Origin: an uncultured Elusimicrobia bacterium
Lineage (GTDB): Bacteria > Elusimicrobiota > Elusimicrobia > UBA1565 > UBA9628
Assembly (NCBI GenBank): GCA_903874575.1
Contig: CAIQSZ010000219.1
Coordinates: forward strand, 1 to 6,016
DNA length: 6,016 nt
Direction of reading: 5' to 3'
The notes beneath the pieces are model-generated. The model was not told the origin of the DNA. It did no database searches and was given only the letters and a program-made list of their open reading frames with translations. Below, piece by piece: positions 1 through 6,016 of this stretch. The first letter of the stretch is position 1; every line of letters starts with the position of its first letter. A program made the translations under genes and the position numbers.

Positions 1-2
1 CC

Positions 3-1253
3 CTGCTGAATCAGGGCGCGCTCGGGGTCCGCCGCGCGCTGACGACGGAGACCTCGTTGTCGGTCCTGGGCTCGGCGCGCCGCCGTCTGGAGAACACGCC
101 CCTGAACCGGGGACGCACCTCCGTATCCTCGTCGCGCGCGGCGATGGACGGACTGTCGGCCACGCTTCAGGCCGACGACCGCCGCGCGGCGCGCGGCCGC
201 GTCAGCGCGTTCAGCGCCGGCGTGGAGCTGGCGCGCGACGCGTCGGACTCGACCTCGGCCGGGAGCTTCGGCGGTTTCCCGTACGCGAACTCCAGCCTGG
301 ACGTCCAACGGCGCCTCGGCGTCTTCGCCCAGGAGTCCTTCGACCTCCTGCCGCGCGTCCTGGTCCTGACCGCGGGCGCGCGTTGGGACCGCGCGACGCT
401 GGAACACGACGACCGCCTCGCGGGCGCGAACTCGGGGGTGCGCGAGTACCATCACTTCTCGCCGCGCCTGGGCCTGAACTGGAATCCGGACGACGCCGTC
501 GAGCTCTTCGCGTCGCTGTCCGACGCCTTCCGCGCGCCAACGGCCGACGAGGTCGCGGCCCTGGGGCCTTTCTCGTCGAGCCCCTACCTTAAGCCGGCGC
601 GCGCGCGCAGCGGCGAGGTCGGCGCGCGCGCCCGTGCCGGCGCGTGGGGGGAGGCGGCGGTCTCGGTTTACCGCACCGTCGTCCGCGACGAAATTTACCC
701 GGTGTACGACCCGACCGCGGGCTTCGGTCAGAACACCAACATCGACAAGACGCGTCGCGACGGCTTCGAAGCGACTTTGAGGGCGAAGCGCGCCGACGCG
801 GCTGAGGCGTTCTTCCAGTATGGTTACACCGAGGCGACCTTCCAGACGGCGTTCGCGCTGGACAAGGCCCCGTGGCCGGCGACCCAGCAGGTTCGCGCCG
901 GCGGCTACATCCCGCAGGTCCCGCGCCACCGCGTCTCTTTCGGCGGCTCCGTCCATCCGGTCGCGGGCGCGTCGGCGGGGCTCGACGAACTGTGCGTGTC
1001 GTCACAGTTCCTGTTCGGCGACGAGAGCAACACGGAAGCCCGGCTCGGAGGCTATTGCACTTTGGGCGGCGGCGCCTCATACGAGCGCGGCGGGGTGCGC
1101 GTCTTCGTGCGCGGCGACAACCTGCTGAACCGGCGCTACGAGACCCGCGGGATCCTGGGCACCAACCCGGCGAGCTTCGCGCCGGAGCGCTACCTGGTTC
1201 CGGCGCCGGGAATCTCGTTTTCCGCCGGCGTGCGCGTGCGCGTCGGCGGCTGA
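3..1253 (+). CDS. TonB-dependent outer-membrane receptor, C-terminal part (5' end outside window)
   Basis: This is the C-terminal 416 residues of a TonB-dependent receptor, an outer-membrane beta-barrel that imports large scarce ligands such as siderophores, cobalamin or glycans using TonB energy. The reading frame is open to the left edge, so the TTG at 57 is not taken as a start; the plug domain and first barrel strands must lie upstream. Family-like features in order are alternating amphipathic strands, the segment FSPRLGLNWNPDDAVELFAS followed by LSDAFRAPTADE (typical of these barrels), a strand around DGFEATLRAKRADAAEAFFQYGYTEA, the near-C-terminal DNLLNRRYETRG, which resembles the family's N-L-x-D/N-x-x-Y motif, and a last strand ISFSAGVRVRV. 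The protein ends in Gly-Gly rather than the usual terminal aromatic residue. The ligand cannot be told from this part. It is followed by a 55-base gap and is probably not functionally tied to the sugar-phosphate genes downstream. Confidence 0.88.
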   Translation: MLNQGALGVRRALTTETSLSVLGSARRRLENTPLNRGRTSVSSSRAAMDGLSATLQADDRRAARGRVSAFSAGVELARDASDSTSAGSFGGFPYANSSLDVQRRLGVFAQESFDLLPRVLVLTAGARWDRATLEHDDRLAGANSGVREYHHFSPRLGLNWNPDDAVELFASLSDAFRAPTADEVAALGPFSSSPYLKPARARSGEVGARARAGAWGEAAVSVYRTVVRDEIYPVYDPTAGFGQNTNIDKTRRDGFEATLRAKRADAAEAFFQYGYTEATFQTAFALDKAPWPATQQVRAGGYIPQVPRHRVSFGGSVHPVAGASAGLDELCVSSQFLFGDESNTEARLGGYCTLGGGASYERGGVRVFVRGDNLLNRRYETRGILGTNPASFAPERYLVPAPGISFSAGVRVRVGG

Positions 1254-1308
1254 CGGGCTGGACGGCCGTAGGCGCGATAGGCTATCGTCGCAGGGGACGG
1301 AGGGCGAT
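1254..1308 (+). promoter_or_regulatory. Intergenic region upstream of gnd with palindrome, weak promoter candidate and ribosome binding site
   Basis: This is the only gap between the receptor gene and the sugar-phosphate cluster. It holds a 13-base perfect palindrome around a central G (CGATAG-G-CTATCG, 1275-1287). TATCGT at 1283-1288 could be a -10 element, with TGGACG at 1259-1264 as a -35 at 18-base spacing; each matches the sigma-70 consensus at 4 of 6 positions, so this is weak. GGAGGG at 1299-1304 lies 4 bases before the gnd ATG and is a convincing ribosome binding site. I see no U-tract terminator for the receptor gene here, so read-through is possible. Confidence 0.4.
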
Positions 1309-2294
1309 ATGCAGATCGGCATGGTCGGGCTGGGACGCATGGGCGCGGGCATGGCGCGGCGTTTGATGCGCGGCGGTCACGAGATCGTCGCCTACGACCG
1401 CGACCCGGCGAGCGTCAGGGCGCTGGCGGCCGACGGCGCCGTCCCGGCGGCGTCGCTCGAGGACCTGGTCGGACGGCTCGCCGCGCCGCGCGCGGTCTGG
1501 GTGATGGTGCCCGCGGGCGCGCCCACCGAATCCGTCGTCTCGGCCTTGGGTGCCCTTCTCCGGGCCGGCGACGTCGTCGTCGACGGCGGCAACTCCTATT
1601 TCAAGGACGATGTGCGCCGCGGTCGGGAGTTGAAGGAGAAAGGTGTTTCCTATCTTGACGTGGGCACGAGCGGCGGGGTCTGGGGGCTGGACCGCGGCTA
1701 CTGCTTGATGGTCGGCGGCGAGCAGACGGCGGTCGACCGCCTGGCTCCGGTCTTTGAGACGCTCGCGCCGGGCCGCGGCGAGGTGCCGCCTTCGCCGGGC
1801 CGCGAGGAAGGCGGCACCGCCGTCGACGGCTGGCTGCGCTGCGGTCCCGTCGGTGCGGGCCACTTCGTGAAGATGATCCACAACGGCATCGAGTACGGGC
1901 TTATGCAGGCGTACGCGGAAGGCTTCGATATTTTGAAGAACGCGTCGTCGCCGGAGCTTCCCGCCGAGCAGCGTTTCGACATTCCCGTGGGAGAGGTCGC
2001 CGAACTCTGGCGGCGGGGCAGCGTCGTCGGCTCCTGGCTGCTCGACCTGGCCGCGATGGCTCTGGCCGAGGACCCGGCGCTGGCGCGCTACGAGGGCTTC
2101 GTCGCCGACTCGGGCGAGGGCCGCTGGACGGTCCAGGCCGCGATCGAGGAATCGGTTCCGGCCGAGGTGCTGGCCGCGTCCTTGTTCGCGCGCTTCCGCT
2201 CGCGCCGCGCGCACACCTTCGCCGAGAAGCTGCTGTCGGCGATGCGCGAGAAGTTCGGGGGACACAAAGAGCCGCCCAAGGCGGCGGCTCCGAA

Positions 2295-2298
<4 letters not shown>
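1309..2298 (+). CDS. gnd: 6-phosphogluconate dehydrogenase, decarboxylating, short form (probably NAD-dependent)
   Basis: The 329-residue cytoplasmic enzyme oxidatively decarboxylates 6-phosphogluconate to ribulose-5-phosphate and CO2, the last step of the oxidative pentose phosphate pathway. The N-terminal Rossmann fold shows GLGRMG at residues 7-12. The second strand ends in Asp30 (VAYDRD), where NADP enzymes of the family usually have Asn-Arg, so NAD preference is inferred. Further motifs are MVPAG (66-70), DGGNSYFKD (92-100), TSGG (120-123) and GHFVKMIHNGIEYG (184-197), which carries the catalytic Lys188 and Glu195. The length fits the short GntZ/YqeC-like class rather than the roughly 470-residue E. 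coli type. The ATG at 1309 is preceded by GGAGGG and the Rossmann motif follows at once, which fixes the start. The last ten or so residues (KEPPKAAAPK) are a low-complexity tail. The stop overlaps the zwf start by four bases (ATGA). Confidence 0.95.
2269..2290 (+). other. GC-rich hairpin at the gnd-zwf junction
   Basis: GAGCCGCC (2269-2276) and GGCGGCTC (2283-2290) form a perfect 8-base-pair stem with a 6-base loop. It lies in the last codons of gnd and ends four bases before the zwf ATG. No T-run follows, so it does not look like a terminator. By position it could mask initiation at zwf until ribosomes finishing gnd melt it, or it could be an mRNA processing or stability element. The structure is seen in the sequence; the role is inference. 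Confidence 0.45.
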
Positions 2299-3814
<1,516 letters not shown>

Positions 3815-3827
<13 letters not shown>

Positions 3828-4546
3828 TCCGGGTCCTTCCCGACGCGGCGGCGCTGGCCGCGGCCGGGGCCGAGGAGTTCGCGCGCGCGGCCTCCGCGTC
3901 GACGGGCGCTTTCCGCGCCGCGCTGTCGGGCGGTTCCACGCCGAAGGCGCTGTACGCCCTGCTCGCCCAGGACCCCCTGCGCACGCGCGTGCCTTGGTCG
4001 CGCGTGGAGATCTTTTTCGGCGACGAGCGTTGCGTGCCCCCCGATCACCCCGACAGCAACTTCCGCATGGTCGACGAGGTCCTGCTGAGGCACGTCCCGC
4101 TGGAGCCGTCCCGCGTACACCGCGTGCGCACGGAGCTCCCGCCCGACGAGGCCGCTCGGCGCTACGCCGACGAGCTGAACGGCCCGCGCTTCGATTGGAT
4201 TTTTTTAGGCCTGGGTACGGACGGGCACACGGCGTCCCTGTTCCCCGGCACGTCCGCGGTCGGCGAGTCGACGAAGCGCGTCGTCGCGGTCTGGATCGAG
4301 GCGAAGCGGTCGCACCGCGTGACGATCACGCTTCCCGTGATCGACGCGGCCGAGAAGGTCGTGTTCGTCGTTTCCGGCGAGGACAAGGCCGAGATGGTCC
4401 GTCTTATCCTGGAGACGGCCGCGGACGAGTCCCGTCCCGCCTCGTTGGTGCGCGCGAACGAGGGGGAAACGTTGTGGCTGCTCGACCGTGCCGCCGCCTC
4501 CCGCTTGTCGTCGGGCGGCTTGCCCACCGACGGCGCGATTCGCTAA
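3815..4546 (+). CDS. pgl: 6-phosphogluconolactonase (DevB/Pgl type)
   Basis: The 243-residue enzyme hydrolyses 6-phosphogluconolactone to 6-phosphogluconate, linking the Zwf and Gnd reactions. It belongs to the sugar-phosphate isomerase-like DevB family (related to glucosamine-6-phosphate deaminase), not to the seven-bladed propeller type of E. coli. Diagnostic motifs in order are SGGSTPKALY (38-47), FFGDERCVPPDHPDSNFRM (67-85), LGLGTDGHTASLFPG (131-145, with Asp136 and His138) and the C-terminal ETLWLLDRAAAS (218-229). The ATG at 3815 is chosen because the first strand (RRLIRVLPDAAAL) begins right after it, as in the family. An in-frame GTG at 3806 would add three residues. The frame stays open far upstream inside zwf, but that extension has no family resemblance and is a shadow. 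It overlaps zwf by 13 bases and ends nine bases before pta, fitting one operon. Confidence 0.93.
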
Positions 4547-4555
4547 AGTCGGCCC

Positions 4556-5587
4556 ATGGACACGACCACGCCCCCTCTCGCCCCCGTCATCGCCGATCTC
4601 CGCCGCAAGGCCGCCGCGCTGCGCAAGCGCATCGTCCTGCCGGAGGGCGAGGATAAGCGTACGCTGAAGGCGGCCGCCGTCCTCAAGAAAGATGGACTGT
4701 GCGTGCCGATTCTGCTCGGCGACCCCGAGAAGGCGCGCGCCATCGCGGCCGCCGAGGGGGCGGATATTTCCGGCATCGAGATCGTGGACCCGGTCAAGGA
4801 CGCGAAATACGCCGAGTACGCCGCGCAGTATTTCGAGCTGCGAAAGCATAAAGGCGTCGACGAGGCCGAGGCGCGCAAATCCGTGGCCGACCCCATGGTC
4901 TTCGGCGTGATGATGCTCCACAACGACCGCGTCGACGGCTTCCTGTCCGGCGCCGTTCACGCCACTTCCGACACCGTGCGTCCGGCCCTTCACATCATCA
5001 AGCCCGCGCCCGGGGTGCGCGCCGTCTCCAGCTTCTTCATCATGGTTTTCCCGAAGCCGGAGCAGGGCGACAACGGCGTGCTCATCTTCGCCGACTGCGC
5101 CATCAACGTCGATCCGGCGCCGGCGAAGCTGGCCGGCATCGGCATCTCGTCGGCGCGCATGGGCAAGGCCTTGTGCGGCATCGAGCCCCGCGTGGCGTTC
5201 CTGTCCTTCTCCACCAACGGCTCCGCCGAGCACGCGCTGGTGGACGCGGTCAAGGAAGCCGTGCGCGTCGCCAAGGAGAAGGCGCCCGACCTGCCCATCG
5301 ACGGGGAGATGCAGGGCGACGCCGCCCTGGACCTGGAGGTCGGCCGGCGCAAGTTCCCCGGCTCCCAGGTCGCGGGCCGCGCCAACGTTCTGATCTTCCC
5401 CGATCTTCAGTCCGGCAACATCGGCTACAAGCTGGTCCAGCGCCTGACCGGCGCGCAGGCCCTGGGCCCGATCCTGCAGGGCTTCAACAAGCCCGTCAAC
5501 GACCTTTCTCGCGGCGCTTCCGTCGACGACATCGTCACCATGGCCTGCATCACCGCCCTCCAGACGGACCCGGCGCTGCGCGGCTAG
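4556..5587 (+). CDS. pta: Phosphate acetyltransferase (short form)
   Basis: The 343-residue enzyme reversibly converts acetyl-CoA plus phosphate to acetyl phosphate plus CoA. It is the single-domain class, without the N-terminal P-loop and DRTGG regions of the 700-residue E. coli enzyme. Family hallmarks are RIVLPEGEDKRTLKAA (25-40), FLSGAVHATSDTVRPAL (129-145), SFSTNGSAEHALVDAV (217-232), DGEMQGDAAL (249-258), ANVLIFPDLQSGNIGYKLVQ (276-295) and KPVNDLSRGASVDDI (312-326). Ser318, Arg319 and Asp325, with Arg142 and Arg296, line up at a constant offset with the active-site residues described for the Methanosarcina thermophila enzyme (numbering from memory). The family also includes phosphate butyryltransferases, but these motifs favour acetyl. 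The ATG at 4556 follows the pgl stop by nine bases and has no clear Shine-Dalgarno. No acetate kinase gene follows; the next gene is on the other strand. Confidence 0.94.
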   Translation: MDTTTPPLAPVIADLRRKAAALRKRIVLPEGEDKRTLKAAAVLKKDGLCVPILLGDPEKARAIAAAEGADISGIEIVDPVKDAKYAEYAAQYFELRKHKGVDEAEARKSVADPMVFGVMMLHNDRVDGFLSGAVHATSDTVRPALHIIKPAPGVRAVSSFFIMVFPKPEQGDNGVLIFADCAINVDPAPAKLAGIGISSARMGKALCGIEPRVAFLSFSTNGSAEHALVDAVKEAVRVAKEKAPDLPIDGEMQGDAALDLEVGRRKFPGSQVAGRANVLIFPDLQSGNIGYKLVQRLTGAQALGPILQGFNKPVNDLSRGASVDDIVTMACITALQTDPALRG

Positions 5588-5931
5588 GCCGCGCTCCCGT
5601 TCCGAGCGCGTTCTTCCTTCCACCGGCGCCAAAGCCACGGCGCCAGTACGAACCATTGCGCGTAGCCCGCGGTAAAAAAGCACAGCCACGCCGCGAGGTA
5701 TCCCGCGTAGCTCCCGCCCGCGTTCAGGAACGACGCGCCGAACTGCTCTTGGAGCAGGATTAAGACCGTTATCAGACCGGCGACGAGCAAGCTGGCCGGG
5801 AAGGCCAGGCAGAGCATGCCCCATACGAATAGGACGCCTATTTCGTGGCCGGGGGCGTCAAAATATATCGTCACGGCAAGGACTCCTACGGCGCATAGGA
5901 CCCAAACGATTTTCAGCGTTTTGACCAACAC
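5584..5931 (-). CDS. Small integral membrane protein of unknown function
   Basis: I do not recognise a family. With the GTG at 5931 the product has 115 residues. Three hydrophobic segments are visible: about 6-24 (LKIVWVLCAVGVLAVTIYF), 31-60 (one long segment, or a helical hairpin bent at Pro45) and 75-101, rich in Trp and Phe. A basic tail follows (WRRWKEERAR), and Lys4 and Lys7 precede the first helix. Both ends being basic suggests both are cytoplasmic, which would need an even helix count. The start is chosen because AGAGGTGAT, almost the ideal Shine-Dalgarno, lies seven bases upstream; a TTG at 5928 is nearly as good. An in-frame ATG at 5946 and GTG at 5997 would add 5 or 22 residues, but the first lacks a binding site and the extension is hydrophilic. 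The gene is less GC-rich than its neighbours, suggesting acquisition or recent origin. It converges on pta with overlapping stop codons. Confidence 0.7.
   Translation of the reverse strand: MLVKTLKIVWVLCAVGVLAVTIYFDAPGHEIGVLFVWGMLCLAFPASLLVAGLITVLILLQEQFGASFLNAGGSYAGYLAAWLCFFTAGYAQWFVLAPWLWRRWKEERARNGSAA
5590..5620 (+). terminator. Probable intrinsic terminator of the gnd-zwf-pgl-pta cluster
   Basis: CGCGCTC (5590-5596) and GAGCGCG (5604-5610) form a perfect 7-base-pair stem with a 7-base loop, followed at once by the T-rich run TTCTTCCTTC. It begins two bases after the pta stop. The T-run is present only on the plus-strand side, so it should act on the pta transcript and not on the opposing gene. 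It lies within the last codons of the minus-strand membrane protein gene. The interrupted T-run makes it moderate in strength. Confidence 0.6.
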
Positions 5932-5934
5932 CCA

Positions 5935-5943
5935 ATCACCTCT
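5935..5943 (-). promoter_or_regulatory. Strong ribosome binding site of the minus-strand membrane protein gene
   Basis: Read on the minus strand, AGAGGTGAT matches the 16S anti-Shine-Dalgarno complement GGAGGTGAT at 8 of 9 positions. It stands seven bases (counted from GAGG) before the GTG at 5931 and ten before the TTG at 5928, which is good spacing. It would lie inside the coding region if translation began at 5946 or 5997, so it decides the start. Confidence 0.6.
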
Positions 5944-6016
5944 CATCCCGTTGGTTTCGCCGGAGAAATCGCTGAGTGGTTTAGAGCATTGGATCACCTG
6001 ATGCAGAGGATTTGTC
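5944..6016. other. Right-edge leader region of lower GC content, with a tRNA-like stretch on the plus strand
   Basis: This 73-base edge contains no gene I can support. On the minus strand it is the leader of the membrane protein gene; no clear -35/-10 pair is visible. On the plus strand, 5962-5987 resembles the acceptor 5' side and D-arm of a serine tRNA, and 5986-6004 folds into a hairpin (seven pairs including two wobbles, five-base loop ATCAC). The anticodon arm of a normal tRNA cannot be formed and the window ends before any T-arm, so no tRNA is called. Confidence 0.3.

Noticed and set aside
57..59. TTG as the start codon of the receptor gene
   Set aside because: The frame is open to the left edge, and the following residues are mid-barrel sequence with no signal peptide or plug domain, so the gene is truncated by the window.
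1282..2265. 327-codon minus-strand open frame opposite gnd
   Set aside because: It mirrors gnd almost exactly and lacks any protein-like hydrophobic pattern or motif; the plus-strand frame carries all Gnd signatures.
4205..5824. Very long minus-strand open frame (539 codons) opposite pgl, pta and part of the membrane protein gene
   Set aside because: It is antisense to clearly recognised Pgl and Pta, has the Arg/Gly/His/Asp-rich composition of a GC-rich shadow frame, and shows no family motif.
5932..5997. N-terminal extension of the minus-strand membrane protein to the GTG at 5997
   Set aside because: The added 22 residues are hydrophilic, and the excellent Shine-Dalgarno at 5935-5943 would be internal; the GTG at 5931 explains it better.
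5981..5999. Two-codon minus-strand open frame (ATG CTC TAA) behind AGGTGAT in the membrane gene leader
   Set aside because: It has a good Shine-Dalgarno and spacing, but a two-codon frame is too short to support as a regulatory leader peptide without other evidence.
5816..6001. 61-codon plus-strand open frame opposite the membrane protein
   Set aside because: No ribosome binding site or recognisable features, and it is antisense to a frame with clear transmembrane segments and a strong ribosome binding site.

Overview
The window is very GC-rich (roughly 70% by eye, with stretches above 80%) and densely coding. A TonB-dependent outer-membrane receptor shows that the organism is a Gram-negative (diderm) bacterium. 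The sequence alone does not fix the phylum, and I do not assign one.

Layout: (1) 3-1253, the 3' part of a TonB-dependent receptor gene that runs off the left edge. (2) A 55-base gap with a short palindrome and a good ribosome binding site. (3) A tight four-gene plus-strand cluster, 1309-5587: a short-form, probably NAD-type 6-phosphogluconate dehydrogenase (gnd), glucose-6-phosphate dehydrogenase (zwf), 6-phosphogluconolactonase (pgl) and phosphate acetyltransferase (pta). gnd/zwf overlap by 4 bases, zwf/pgl by 13 bases, and pgl/pta are 9 bases apart, so this looks like one operon. It ends in an apparent intrinsic terminator at 5590-5620. (4) A small minus-strand membrane protein gene of unknown function, converging on pta so closely that the two stop codons share a CTAG. 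(5) A clearly less GC-rich right edge (about 52% over 5821-6000) containing the ribosome binding site and leader of the membrane protein gene.

Together zwf, pgl and gnd encode the complete oxidative branch of the pentose phosphate pathway: glucose-6-phosphate to 6-phosphogluconolactone to 6-phosphogluconate to ribulose-5-phosphate plus CO2, with two reduced coenzymes per turn. Pta interconverts acetyl phosphate and acetyl-CoA. Its presence in the same cluster raises the possibility, not shown here, that pentose phosphate is cleaved by a phosphoketolase to acetyl phosphate, which Pta would then convert to acetyl-CoA.

I see no sign of a new defence, mobile or secretion system. The points most worth a second look are the predicted coenzyme split between Zwf and Gnd, pta in an oxidative pentose phosphate operon, the hairpin immediately before the zwf start, the shared-stop convergent junction with a terminator inside the opposing gene, and the compositionally distinct orphan membrane gene.
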